64,000 nucleotides of DNA from Erythrobacter mangrovi (GCF_013260645.1 NZ_CP053921.1:2653289-2717288), one strand, 5' to 3'. Shown: positions 36,885 to 46,168, counted from the stretch's first letter. The notes: generated by a model from the letters alone, not told the origin. Program-made: numbers and translations.

Positions 36885-39632
36885 TCAGCCCAACCCGGCA
36901 CCCATTGCCTTTGACTTTCCGGCTTCGGGAGTGCTCGCAGACATAGCCGTCTGCTTCTCGCCTGCGCGCTCGTAGATTGCGCGGACAAGCTGGGCCTTAT
37001 CGTCGGTGACAACCACAGCCTCTGCCCTGGCGCGTGACAGGGCAACATAGAGCATTTTCTGATCGACCAGATTGGTGGAGCGGCTGTCGGCGTGGATCAG
37101 GACGCGCTCGGCGGTCTGTCCCTGGGATGCGTGAGCGGTCTGAACATAGGCGTGGCGCAAATGGGCATCGCGAGGATCGGAGAGATCGAGCTTTTGCTCG
37201 CGCCCGTTGGCGAGCTTTACCGTTGCCCGGCCACGGTCGGAATCGATGCGGGTAACGGCACCGCCAAGGCCATTGACCCGTCCGGCTTCGCCGTCGTTGC
37301 GGGTGAATTGCACGCGGTCGCCGGTGCGCAGCTCCATCGGCTTCGGCTCGAACACCTCGGCTCTGCCAGCGCCCCACTGTCGGGGATGCCAGTCAAGCGA
37401 ACGGCCATCGCGGCCTTCGAGGGCAATCCGCCCGCGCTCGGGATCGATACAGACAATCGCAAAGCTTTCGCCCCGGCGCACACCTTTGGTGGCGTAATCG
37501 CGGCTGAACCGGACGACATCGCCGATGGCATAACTTACTGCCTCGCGCGCTTCGGCACGGGTCAGGCCCTTCGCCTCCAGAGCATCGAACCGCATGGCTC
37601 CTGCCGTCAGCTCGCCGCGCTCGGTCAGTTTCGCACGGATTATGCTGGTGAGCCTGTCGCGGCCTTCGCGGGATGGCTCGATTACCAGCGTTCGTGCGCG
37701 CTCTGCTGGCGACAGGGCCAGATAGTGCCGGGCCATCGCCTCAAGGCGCACCTCCGGCGTTGCACCTTCGAGCACCTTGCCGCCGCCGCGTTCCAGTGCG
37801 GCCAGGGCCTTGCCAGCATGGCCCTCGATAGAGGCCATTACGGCTTCGCGGGTTTCGGCATTGGTCTGCCGGACCACCTCGGCAAGTTTCGCGGTCGCCA
37901 TGCCTGCCTGCTGCAACTGGGCGAAGGCTGCGCCCGCGCCGACTGATCCGAGCTGCTTGACGTCGCCGACTAGGACGAGCCTTGCTCCGGACTTGTCAGC
38001 ACGGGTCAAGAGCTTCGCCATGTCGTGAGCAGAGAGCATCGAGGCTTCGTCGACGATCCAGACGGCGTCCTTGCCCGCTGTCTTGGCCTCGGATGCGAGT
38101 AAATGCCGCGCCACGGTATCGCCGCGTAGGCCGAGCGCTTCGCCTAGCAGGGTCGCTGCCGATGCGGTCGGTGCAAGCGCGGTCACCGCTAGCCCGTGCC
38201 GCTTTGCCTCGCGCGCATAAGTAGCGAGCACGGTCGTGGTCTTCGCGGTCCCGGCATAGCCCTGAACGGCGGCGACACGATCCCGCGTAGTAAGCAGATC
38301 TGCGGTCGCCCGCTTCTGGTCATCGGTCCAGGCATAGCCGGATCGTGCCGACTGCCGTGCAGCGCGCTCGCTGGCCCGAGCCGCCGCTACCGGACTGACG
38401 AGCGATTGCGCCATGCCGCGTCCGGCCTCTTCAAGGCGCAGCATGGTTCGCTCGGTGTCGATGGCCTGCGGGGTGGTGAACCCGGCAAACTCCGCGCCGC
38501 ACCGGTCAAGGAAAGTGCGCGGGACAAGCTTGCCGCGCTCTCCGGCCTCGGCAATCGCAGCACTGATGGAGCCGTGCCCGGCTTTGCCAAAGGCAAATTC
38601 CCCTGCCTCGCGTGCCAGCGTGCTTGCCGCGAAAACTGCCTCTCGCTCGGATAGCTTGGCAGCGGCCCATGTCACCGCCTGCCGTGCCAGTAATTCCGGG
38701 CTGGCAGTCGCTTTGCTGCTCTTGGCCTGCTCTCTCGCTTGACCGATCAGCCTGTCTCGCACTGCCATGTCGAACCCGTTGGCATCGGCAGTCGCCCGCC
38801 ATTCGGCGCGCAAACTGCCATGATCCGCACTGGTCTTGGCCTCGCGCGTGTCGAGAGCGGCAATCTGCTTTTCGGCGGCACTGGCTTGCTCGCGACTGGT
38901 GCCGCGCTCGGCAAGCCGGGCATCTATTGCTGCTGTGCGCTGGCTCAGCGCATCGACCACCTTCTCCGGAACGCCTGCGATCTCAAACAGCGAGTCCTTG
39001 CCCGCCTCGACCCGGTAACCCAGCGCGGCAACGCCATGCGCCAGCTCCTGCCGGTAGATCGCGCCAATTTCCTTCTGCAACTGATAGAAGGCGCGCGGCT
39101 CAAGGCTGCGCCAGCTGCCATCCTTGTCCTGCGTCGCGTTGATGATCACGCTGTGGGTGTGCAACTGCGGGTCCTGCGCCCGGCTCGTAGCATGACGGAA
39201 AGTGGCGATGGCGAGGTTGCCGGTCACCTCGCGCCGGACCTCGCCGCGCTGTCTGATCCGCGTTGCCGCCATGTGCTTCTCGACATGGGCGAGCGCCACT
39301 TTCACCGCTGCGCCGTGCGCCTTGATCAGCCTTTTGTCTCCGGCAACCTCGGCCATGATCGAGACCGACTTGGGCGCGGACAGTGTGATGTCCCAGCCTG
39401 GCCGGTGCTCGACCTTGCCATCACGCGTGGTGCCAAGTTGTTGCTTGGCAACGCGGCCTTCGAGCAATTCAGCAAACTGCTCGCGATCGACTTCGCCCGA
39501 CAGGCCCAGCTTCTCCAATGCCTCGCCAAACCATTCGGACGGAGCCATGCCGCCTTCGGCATAATAGTCGTCGGCTTCGTAATAGTTCGCAGCCTGCCCG
39601 GCACTCGACAGGGCCGAGACTGAAGCGACCAC
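36885..39632 (-). CDS. MobF-family relaxase/helicase (TraA/TrwC type)
   Basis: Product of 915 residues with a GTG start that overlaps the end of the coupling-protein gene. N-terminal relaxase: Tyr pairs at 17-18 and 23-24, and the His triad at 147, 158 and 160 (LHTH). Then a RecD-like helicase with GYAGTAKTTT, VDEASMLSAHDM and VQTAHASQGQTAE. It would nick oriT, stay bound to the 5' end and unwind the strand for transfer. The C-terminal region is shorter than in F TraI. Confidence 0.93.
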   Translation of the reverse strand: MVASVSALSSAGQAANYYEADDYYAEGGMAPSEWFGEALEKLGLSGEVDREQFAELLEGRVAKQQLGTTRDGKVEHRPGWDITLSAPKSVSIMAEVAGDKRLIKAHGAAVKVALAHVEKHMAATRIRQRGEVRREVTGNLAIATFRHATSRAQDPQLHTHSVIINATQDKDGSWRSLEPRAFYQLQKEIGAIYRQELAHGVAALGYRVEAGKDSLFEIAGVPEKVVDALSQRTAAIDARLAERGTSREQASAAEKQIAALDTREAKTSADHGSLRAEWRATADANGFDMAVRDRLIGQAREQAKSSKATASPELLARQAVTWAAAKLSEREAVFAASTLAREAGEFAFGKAGHGSISAAIAEAGERGKLVPRTFLDRCGAEFAGFTTPQAIDTERTMLRLEEAGRGMAQSLVSPVAAARASERAARQSARSGYAWTDDQKRATADLLTTRDRVAAVQGYAGTAKTTTVLATYAREAKRHGLAVTALAPTASAATLLGEALGLRGDTVARHLLASEAKTAGKDAVWIVDEASMLSAHDMAKLLTRADKSGARLVLVGDVKQLGSVGAGAAFAQLQQAGMATAKLAEVVRQTNAETREAVMASIEGHAGKALAALERGGGKVLEGATPEVRLEAMARHYLALSPAERARTLVIEPSREGRDRLTSIIRAKLTERGELTAGAMRFDALEAKGLTRAEAREAVSYAIGDVVRFSRDYATKGVRRGESFAIVCIDPERGRIALEGRDGRSLDWHPRQWGAGRAEVFEPKPMELRTGDRVQFTRNDGEAGRVNGLGGAVTRIDSDRGRATVKLANGREQKLDLSDPRDAHLRHAYVQTAHASQGQTAERVLIHADSRSTNLVDQKMLYVALSRARAEAVVVTDDKAQLVRAIYERAGEKQTAMSASTPEAGKSKAMGAGLG

Positions 39633-41452
39633 TACACCGGTCCCGGCTTCGCGTCGGGCTCGGCACCTTTCGCGATCTCGCTAACTCGGTTCCACAGCGT
39701 CCCTGCCGGATCGCCTGGCACGTAACCGGGCTGACGCGGCTCGCCACGCCGGGTGATATGATCGGCGGTGAGACCGATGCGTGCAACGGGAAGGCCATCG
39801 GGGAGCAGCAGATAGCCCTGATGCGGAGAGAGCCGCAGTTCGCTTTCGAGCACGGCGGGGCGGAATTGCCGTTGGGTAGCAATGGTGGTGCGCGGCACTT
39901 CGCTGCCAATCGACAGTGTGTCGGTGGCAACCCGCAATTCCACCTCGCACTGGCCGATGGTCTCGCTCGCCCATTTGCGGGTTTCCTGATCGACGGTTTG
40001 CAGGAACAGCTTGGTGTTGCAGCAGGCCAGCATGGCCTCGGCGATGTTGTCACCATAGCGATTGCGCATCTGCCCGAGCGCCTGAAAGGTAAGCACAATG
40101 GCCGCACCAAACTTTCGTCCTTCCGGCAGCAGGCGAGCGAGGTTCTCGACACGCGGCAGGTCGGCCAGTTCGTCGAGCACGAACCAGATGCGGCGGTCTG
40201 GCGACGGGGACAGACCCAGCACCGCACTCGCCGCGCATTCGAGCCAGCATGCCATCAGCGGCTTGGACGCTTCGAAATAGTCTTCCTTGCGGGGGACAAA
40301 GATCCAGGGCCTGGCACACTCGCACTCATCCAGCTTGGCGATGAAATCGCGGAAGGCGAAGCGATCTTCTTCCTCATCTTCGACCTTCAGGAACTGGATC
40401 AGGTTTGCAGCCTTGGCGAGCATGAAGAGCACGCTGCCGGTGGCGCGGTCAGCGTCATTGGCAAAGGTGCGGGCCGACGACGTGTGCCCCAGCCACTCCT
40501 TCAATTGCACCTTGTCCTTGACCTGCAAGGCTTCGAGCAAAGCTTCGAGGCTGCAGTTCTTTTCTGCCCAGAGCGAGCGGATCATGTTGGCGACAAGAAT
40601 GCGGCTTGTTTCCAGCCAGACATCGTCATCCTGGCTGCTGGTTTCCGAAACGAGCTGGCGCGCTATCCGGTCGGCATCGGCGGGGTGCGATATCTCGTCG
40701 AAGGGCGTCCAGAAGGCGCAGCGCGCATCGAAGGGATTGAGGATGATATCCCCGCGCGCGGGGTTGTAATAGTGCGCGATGAATTCGCCCGACGTGTCAT
40801 AGACCAAAGCTGCCTCGCCGCGCCTCTCGATCCCATCGAGCATCTGGCGAAGGGCAGTGGTCTTGCCGCTGCCAGTTGTGCCGAGAAAGGCAAAGTGACG
40901 GGTCTCGATCCGACGCGGAACCGGGACCGGGCCGATGCGCAGGGCGTCCCCGCCACAGAGCAATGTCGTTTGCGCAGCGACATCCTCTTCATCCGCCACG
41001 CGCGTGCCGCCGATCACCCGGTCGGCGAGCGTATCTTTGCCTTGTTCGGACATGGTGCGCTGGAGCACCCAGACCGTGAACAGGCCAATCACAAAGCCCG
41101 TGATTGCACCGCCAGCGATCACTCTGACGACCTGCCAGAAGGTATCAGTGAAGAGCGGTTCAGAAGCAAACCAGGCGGCGGAAACGGTCCAGCGCTGGCC
41201 TTCCATCGCAATGTTCATCTTGATGTCGCTGCCCCCAAGGGAACCGAGCAGGGTCAGTAAGTTGGCCCACGCATATTGCACCGCTGTCGTTATCGCAGGC
41301 CCATGCAGCAGGAACTGCGGGGCGATGAGTGCTCCGGCCCCTGCTGCACCGACAGTGATCGTCGAAAAGAAGCGAAACCGCTGCTGCCATTGCGCCATGC
41401 GCACACGCCACAAGGCATGGGCGCGCGTGACAAAATCGATGTTCGAATTCAT
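39632..41452 (-). CDS. TraD-like type IV coupling ATPase
   Basis: Product of 606 residues with two N-terminal membrane helices (about 31-66 and 108-130), Walker A GTTGSGKT at 191-198 and Walker B WFVLDELADLPRV. It hands the relaxase-DNA complex to a mating pore. Since no pore genes are encoded on the element, it must use a partner's secretion system. Start overlaps the gene at 41449-41820 by four bases. Confidence 0.93.
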   Translation of the reverse strand: MNSNIDFVTRAHALWRVRMAQWQQRFRFFSTITVGAAGAGALIAPQFLLHGPAITTAVQYAWANLLTLLGSLGGSDIKMNIAMEGQRWTVSAAWFASEPLFTDTFWQVVRVIAGGAITGFVIGLFTVWVLQRTMSEQGKDTLADRVIGGTRVADEEDVAAQTTLLCGGDALRIGPVPVPRRIETRHFAFLGTTGSGKTTALRQMLDGIERRGEAALVYDTSGEFIAHYYNPARGDIILNPFDARCAFWTPFDEISHPADADRIARQLVSETSSQDDDVWLETSRILVANMIRSLWAEKNCSLEALLEALQVKDKVQLKEWLGHTSSARTFANDADRATGSVLFMLAKAANLIQFLKVEDEEEDRFAFRDFIAKLDECECARPWIFVPRKEDYFEASKPLMACWLECAASAVLGLSPSPDRRIWFVLDELADLPRVENLARLLPEGRKFGAAIVLTFQALGQMRNRYGDNIAEAMLACCNTKLFLQTVDQETRKWASETIGQCEVELRVATDTLSIGSEVPRTTIATQRQFRPAVLESELRLSPHQGYLLLPDGLPVARIGLTADHITRRGEPRQPGYVPGDPAGTLWNRVSEIAKGAEPDAKPGPV

Positions 41453-41820
41453 GGCTCGATCTCCAGGGCAAGCGAGCGCTGGCGCTCGAACGCGGCGCGC
41501 GCTTCGGCTGCAATTGTCTCGTCGGTTTTCTTCGTTCCCAGCGCCGCATGGCGGGCGTAAGCGTAGGCCGCACAGGCCGTGAACAGTGTGCGGTCGAGCA
41601 CCCTTTCGGCCTCTGCCATGCGCTCCGATATTGCCCCTATCTCGCGCGTCAATTCTGCAAGATCGGTCTCCTTGTCCTTGCCGTGGAGCATGGCGAGAAA
41701 GCCCGCTTCCACGACCCGCGCCAGCATGGCGTAGTCGGAAAGACCGCGACGTTTGGCGAAGTCTGCAAGCACCCGATATTGCGACGGACTGAGGCGCACC
41801 GTCTGAGCACGCGCGCTCAT
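41449..41820 (-). CDS. Relaxosome accessory protein (TraK/MobC-like, putative)
   Basis: Product of 123 residues; the first 45 residues (TVRLSPSQYRVLADFAKRRGLSDYAMLARVV in part) look like a ribbon-helix-helix DNA-binding domain, followed by a helical, charged C-terminal region. By place, at the head of the relaxase and coupling-protein genes and beside the candidate oriT, it should help the relaxase to load on oriT. Family naming is by context. Confidence 0.7.
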   Translation of the reverse strand: MSARAQTVRLSPSQYRVLADFAKRRGLSDYAMLARVVEAGFLAMLHGKDKETDLAELTREIGAISERMAEAERVLDRTLFTACAAYAYARHAALGTKKTDETIAAEARAAFERQRSLALEIEP

Positions 41821-41835
41821 CGCTTCGCTCCGGTG

Positions 41836-41994
41836 GCGATGCTATCCGCCATCGCGAAGAATGGCGGAATTGCGAGGATTCCGGGTAAGGGGCCTGAACG
41901 CGATGCTATCCGCATCTTCTCAATCCCGCATAAATCCTTGATGCACACGTGCGTGGGGTGTGTATGAAAATTACGGGTCCGATACGCAGTATCG
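41836..41994. other. Candidate origin of transfer (oriT)
   Basis: The non-coding stretch before the mobilisation genes holds a 14-base direct repeat GCGATGCTATCCGC (41836-41849 and 41900-41913), an inverted repeat GCGATG/CATCGC (41836-41841, 41850-41855), GGAAT/ATTCC (41866-41870, 41878-41882) and a perfect hairpin CGATAC-GCA-GTATCG at 41980-41994. Repeats and hairpins next to a relaxase operon are the hallmark of oriT; the nick site is not identified. Confidence 0.5.
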
Positions 41995-42024
41995 TGGCCC
42001 CTTCTTTCTCCCGTCTTTCTCCGG

Positions 42025-42540
42025 TCAATTGGCATGGACGTCTTGCTCCATGCGTGCAGTTGGAGGCGTCGCAGACAGGATCAGATTACGGGCGACATAG
42101 TCGTCATAGTATCGATCCCGCGACTGGCGGGAAGGCAACTGGCGATCCACCATATCGGGGCGCGTGAACCAGCGAAGCAGTACGAGGTCGATCGCTGATC
42201 GAACCTCATCTGCAAGCTGGTTGGTTTCTTCTGGCGTGAGGTCCAGCCACCCGAATTCGGTGCGAAGCTGGCTGCCAAGCGGATACCCGGTTCCGTCCCT
42301 GCTGCGGTAGATCGGGCCCTCGACAGTCAGGCAACACTCTTGCCCCTCAAACCGCTCACGGACCGGGCGTTCGTACCATAGCCAGGGCTGCAATGTGTGG
42401 CGACGGGCGCGCCCATCGGCGTTGTCTTCAACAAGCAATCCTACGAGCTGGGCCGCACGCGCTTCTTCGTCGCTCGGAAGGCGAGCGATCAGCCAGCCAT
42501 GCTTCTGCAGGGCCGCGTTGATCACGGAAAGGATAGACAT
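42025..42540 (-). CDS. Hypothetical protein of the mobile element
   Basis: Product of 171 residues, soluble, with an N-terminal helix (MSILSVINAALQKHGWLIA), a region like ..YERPVRERFEGQECCLTVEGP.. and a charged C-terminus. No domain recognised. ATG at 42540. It lies between the candidate oriT and the alpA gene in the same direction and is probably an accessory gene of the element. Confidence 0.65.
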   Translation of the reverse strand: MSILSVINAALQKHGWLIARLPSDEEARAAQLVGLLVEDNADGRARRHTLQPWLWYERPVRERFEGQECCLTVEGPIYRSRDGTGYPLGSQLRTEFGWLDLTPEETNQLADEVRSAIDLVLLRWFTRPDMVDRQLPSRQSRDRYYDDYVARNLILSATPPTARMEQDVHAN

Positions 42541-42582
42541 GGGGGATCGGCTTTCTGCGGGCCATTGCCCGCTTTGGACGGG

Positions 42583-42774
42583 TCAATAGCTGCGCAGGGG
42601 GAGGGCCTCGATCCACTGCTCAATGTCAGTGGACCGCCAGCGGATACGTCCGCCGCCAATGTCGATGGGATGAGGGAAGGCACCCCGGCGGATGCGTCGC
42701 CAGATCGTTGTCCGGCTGCGAATGCCGGTGAGGCGCATGACCTCATGGCAGGTGAGTAGTTCGATATTCGACAT
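42583..42774 (-). CDS. AlpA family DNA-binding regulator
   Basis: Product of 63 residues forming a single MerR-like winged helix-turn-helix: LLTCHEVMRLTGIRSRTTIWRRIRRGAFPHPIDIG then W-R-STDIEQWIE. AlpA proteins control integrase/excisionase genes in P4-like elements and often act as excision factors. 42 bases upstream of the hypothetical gene at 42025-42540. Confidence 0.88.
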   Translation of the reverse strand: MSNIELLTCHEVMRLTGIRSRTTIWRRIRRGAFPHPIDIGGGRIRWRSTDIEQWIEALPLRSY

Positions 42775-43165
42775 GACAGACTCCTTTGCTTCAGGGTTCT
42801 GTCACCGTTGCCGCTTGTCCCCTCGCGACGATGGGTTGCTTTCAGTTTGCCGTTACGGATCGTGCAATCAGAGTTCCAACTCAGCGCCACCCTTGGCTTA
42901 GGTGACGCTGGCCAAGCTATGCGAATCGCAATACTGTAGGAAAGAACAAAAAGAGAACTAATGTCGTTCCGCAATGTCGGATGGACGATGTTGGATCGCT
43001 ATGGACAGTCCGGGACTGAAAGAATTTTTCCTGCTGGTGTCCGCTCCTAGGCAATGCAGGTCCGAATCTACGGTTCTGGTGCGTCGGGAGACCGGTTTTC
43101 GCGCGAATCGCAGCTTGAGCCGAAATGACAAGCAAACGTGCTTTCGCTTTGCACGTTGATACGAA

Positions 43166-43237
43166 CATGCAAAGAAAATCGAAAAATCTTTACACGTCTG
43201 GCAATCGTGATAAGTCTTGCCGCATATTCTTTGCATG
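43166..43237. promoter_or_regulatory. Inverted repeat around the fic promoter and start codon
   Basis: Perfect 11-base arms CATGCAAAGAA (43166-43176) and TTCTTTGCATG (43227-43237) flank a 50-base spacer that holds a possible -35 TTTACA and a GGCAA/TTGCC pair. The right arm includes the ATG of fic. Such an arrangement fits an operator that blocks both transcription and translation start. The wider gap 42775-43234 has no gene. Confidence 0.5.
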
Positions 43238-44350
43238 AGACGATCTGTGGCCCTCAAACCGACTTACGCCATTCCGGACCTGCCGCCCCCCGGCCTTACT
43301 GAAACGCCCAGCGTGCTGAAAGCACTTGCGCGCGCGCATCGCTACCTTGCCGAACTTAAAGGCCGCGCTGCAACCATCCCCAATCAGGGCATTCTGATCG
43401 ACACGCTGTCGCTTCAAGAAGCGAAAGCGAGTTCCGAAATTGAGAACATCGTCACGACGCAAGATGAGCTCTTCCAGCTCAATGCATTCCCCGAAAGTGT
43501 GGGATCACCTGCGGCAAAGGAAGTGGCCCGATATCGGGACGCACTGCGGTACGGATATGACGAGCAACGGCGTCTCGACGGATTGCTCACGAACAACATG
43601 CTCATCGCTATCTTCCGCATTCTGAAGAAGACCGATGGAACCTTCCGCGAAACACCGGGCACCGCCCTCAAAAACGAGGGAACGGGCGCGCTCGTCTACA
43701 TTCCGCCTCAGGATGCGAAAGAAGTTCGCGATGAAATGGGGGCGCTGGAAAAGTTCATCAACGAAGATGGTGATGGGGTCGATCTCGACCCTTTGACTCG
43801 GATGGCAATCATCCATCACCAGTTCGAAAGCATCCACCCTTTCCCGGACGGGAATGGGCGCATCGGGCGCATCATCAACGTGCTCTATCTCACACGCTGC
43901 GGGTTGCTCGATATCCCAATCCTCTACCTCAGCCGATACATCACCCAGAGCAAGGGAGAGTACTATCGCCTGCTCCAGGTCGTACGTGAAACCGGTGAAT
44001 GGGAAGAGTGGCTTCTTTACATGCTCAAGGGCGTGGAGGAGACTGCCATTGAAACCTTACGGTTGGTCGAAGCGATCCGTGGTCTGATGGTCGAGACGAA
44101 GCGAAGGATGCGAACCGAGCACCCGAAAATCTACTCACAGGACCTCCTCAACAACCTCTTCCGCCACCCGTACACGCGCATCGAATTCGTTCAGGAGGAG
44201 ATTGGGGTTTCTCGTCCAACAGCGACCAAATATCTCGATGAACTCGCCGAAAGCGGAATGCTGTTCAAGCACCGCGAAGGTCGCAACAATTACTACATCA
44301 ATCAGCCGCTGGTTGCCTTGTTCGTGGATCGGGAGCCGGAGGCAGAGTGA
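43235..44350 (+). CDS. Fic domain protein with N-terminal inhibitory helix
   Basis: Product of 371 residues. The Fic active site HPFPDGNGRIGR is complete at 201-212; the inhibitory motif S-x-x-x-E-N (SSEIEN, residues 66-71) makes it a class II Fic, self-restrained. A C-terminal winged helix (GVSRPTATKYLDEL) suggests DNA binding. Fic proteins transfer AMP to target proteins. ATG 43235 preferred over TTG 43217 because the upstream inverted repeat ends there and the family start follows. No clear ribosome-binding site. Confidence 0.9.
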   Translation: MRRSVALKPTYAIPDLPPPGLTETPSVLKALARAHRYLAELKGRAATIPNQGILIDTLSLQEAKASSEIENIVTTQDELFQLNAFPESVGSPAAKEVARYRDALRYGYDEQRRLDGLLTNNMLIAIFRILKKTDGTFRETPGTALKNEGTGALVYIPPQDAKEVRDEMGALEKFINEDGDGVDLDPLTRMAIIHHQFESIHPFPDGNGRIGRIINVLYLTRCGLLDIPILYLSRYITQSKGEYYRLLQVVRETGEWEEWLLYMLKGVEETAIETLRLVEAIRGLMVETKRRMRTEHPKIYSQDLLNNLFRHPYTRIEFVQEEIGVSRPTATKYLDELAESGMLFKHREGRNNYYINQPLVALFVDREPEAE

Positions 44351-44370
44351 GCGAAATGAACAATATGGTT

Positions 44371-44409
44371 TTATCCCGCAAATTCGCGATTTCCGGAATT
44401 GCGGGATAA
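44371..44409. promoter_or_regulatory. Inverted repeat between fic and the DUF6946 gene
   Basis: Arms TTATCCCGCAAATTC (44371-44385) and GAATTGCGGGATAA (44396-44409) pair along their length with one unpaired base. A third TATCCCGC copy follows at 44424-44431. The spacing suggests operator sites for a DNA-binding protein or an RNA hairpin in front of the downstream gene. Confidence 0.6.
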
Positions 44410-44445
44410 ATCGCTGCAATCCGTATCCCGCGAGGAGGCAAGCAA

Positions 44446-45117
44446 ATGCCATTCTATGTGCCCACGGAGGGAGCGGACGCTTGGCGAAAGTTCCTCGCGG
44501 AACCAGACAAACAATGGCGGGACGGATACTCCGCCAAGTCCTTAGCTGAGTGCTGGGAAGACGCGCGCGGAATACCCACCGAGGTCGGTGTCTTGCTCGA
44601 AACGATTGCGCCCGAACCTAGGCTGCTCTTTGCCTTTCCAGAGCACAAAGTCGCCCTCCCGGGATCATCACGAGGCGAAAGTCAAAATGACATTTTTGCC
44701 TTCGTCAGAGCTGACCCTTCTACCGTGGCCGTCATGATCGAAGGGAAAGTCGATGAATCCTTTGATCGCCAGCTTACCGACTGGCTCAGGAATGCCTCGC
44801 CAGGAAAAATTGAGAGGCTTTCCTACCTCGCAAGCTCGCTTGGTCTCGATGCAGCCAGCATCCCCGGCACTATCCATTACCAGCTCCTCCACCGCACAGT
44901 TTCGGCATTGATCGAAGCGGACAGATACAAGGCTGACGCAGCGGCCATGATCGTCCATTCGTTCTCGCCGACGCGAAAATGGTTTGACGCATTCGCTGCA
45001 TTCTGCGGGCTGCTGGGGATCGAGGCAGAACCGGGTCGTCTCTATCTGGCGAAAACACAAACAAGTAGGCCGCTATATCTCGGCTGGGCGTCTGGGAAGC
45101 CAGCTAGGCCAATCTGA
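44446..45117 (+). CDS. DUF6946-like protein with PD-(D/E)XK nuclease pattern
   Basis: Product of 223 residues. D82 in NDIFAF and E99-x-K101 in VMIEGKVDES give the D...ExK pattern of restriction-type nucleases, with a preceding helix. The end (AKTQTSRPLYLGWASG) and the HSFSP segment fit DUF6946, an uncharacterised family. Same direction as fic with a hairpin in between; perhaps the two form one functional pair. Confidence 0.65.
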   Translation: MPFYVPTEGADAWRKFLAEPDKQWRDGYSAKSLAECWEDARGIPTEVGVLLETIAPEPRLLFAFPEHKVALPGSSRGESQNDIFAFVRADPSTVAVMIEGKVDESFDRQLTDWLRNASPGKIERLSYLASSLGLDAASIPGTIHYQLLHRTVSALIEADRYKADAAAMIVHSFSPTRKWFDAFAAFCGLLGIEAEPGRLYLAKTQTSRPLYLGWASGKPARPI

Positions 45118-45129
45118 TCGTCGCTGGGT

Positions 45130-45870
45130 CTAGTTGCCGGTGTTTCGCGAGTGACGGCATCTCGGAAAATTCGAGCATCCGAGAAAGTTTCCGAAACGCC
45201 CGCTCTTCTCGACGAGCTGGCCATCGCAGCCTTCCATCGGGCACGGGATTGTTGACTCAGGTGTGTCGAAGAGCGGCGTTTGGGAAGCAGGCTTTGGTTT
45301 CGCTCGACGAGCCCTGTAGCGCTGCTTCTTGAATTCCCACGGATGAACGTTGTCGTCATTCGCCCAGATACCGCGCCGGTTTCGCTGAGCATCTTCGAGC
45401 GCATCGAAGTAGCTTTCATCGGGGCCATAGCGATCAAGCACCCATGCCCATCCATTGAGGATCATTTCCAACTCGATGTTGCGGTGAGACGGTGCAGTCA
45501 GCCCCCGAAAGAATTGCCCGAGCCGGGAAGCCGCACCGCTAGCCTCACTGCTCTGATCCATCTGCAAGTAGGGCACGGCCACAATCCGCTTGTGGCGATC
45601 GACAATGCCGCCAGTGTCCATTTTCATTAGAATGGCCAAATCGACATCCCTTCCGCCAATCAGCGATTGAAGGAAGTCACGCGCTTCGATGCCGCCAGGC
45701 TGCTCCATCTCCGGAGCATCGATGAACCCCAGCCTGATTGTCACTTCAAGGCTTGCTCCTCGTCGGGGGTTGTCGATACGGGTCAGGAAGCCATCGCCGT
45801 CAAAGACCTTGAGGACAGGCACCCGAATGGTTTCGGAACCGGGATCTTCAGGTGCGATAAGCAACGCCAA
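45130..45870 (-). CDS. Thermonuclease (SNase) family protein with topoisomerase-type zinc finger
   Basis: Product of 246 residues. The N-terminal SNase-like OB fold has VFDGDGFLTRI, IRLGFIDAPE and, further on, ERxx-type segments. The C-terminal 35 residues form a C4 zinc finger of the topoisomerase I type (CPMEGC..., FLGCSNFPRC). The start is TTG: 45870 or, with better GGAG spacing, 45864. No signal peptide, so it is probably intracellular. Last gene before attR, convergent with the DUF6946 gene. Confidence 0.8.
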   Translation of the reverse strand: MALLIAPEDPGSETIRVPVLKVFDGDGFLTRIDNPRRGASLEVTIRLGFIDAPEMEQPGGIEARDFLQSLIGGRDVDLAILMKMDTGGIVDRHKRIVAVPYLQMDQSSEASGAASRLGQFFRGLTAPSHRNIELEMILNGWAWVLDRYGPDESYFDALEDAQRNRRGIWANDDNVHPWEFKKQRYRARRAKPKPASQTPLFDTPESTIPCPMEGCDGQLVEKSGRFGNFLGCSNFPRCRHSRNTGN

Positions 45871-46168
45871 TTCTCCAGCTCGATGCGGCGAGCAGCATTG
45901 TAGCAGAGTTGATTATCGTTTCACTTAGCATCCCATTTTCGGAGCTAGTTGCCACCGCCCCAAATGCATCGCATTGGAGCTGGTCGGCCATGCAAATTTG
46001 CTGGAGATCTGACGCGTTCTGCGTTAAAAGGCACCTATTGAAATCATTGAGTTTTTTCGGGGATGGGACCCAAATCCTCTGGTAAAAATGCATTCTGGGG
46101 GCACCGACGGGGGCCTCACTTAAGCAACCAAGGTCAAGATTCTCGCAGTTTTGCGACATTCTGAGAGC
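45871..46168. other. Right-end non-coding region of the element
   Basis: No gene supported. It contains GGGGGCCTCAC at 46109-46119, the inverse of the left-end motif at 18930-18940, and so probably holds integrase binding sites. A reverse frame crossing attR is not protein-like. Confidence 0.5.

Noticed and set aside
39518..41260. Long forward frame of 580 codons opposite the coupling protein
   Set aside because: Antisense to a full TraD-like ATPase; the frame mirrors its codon bias.
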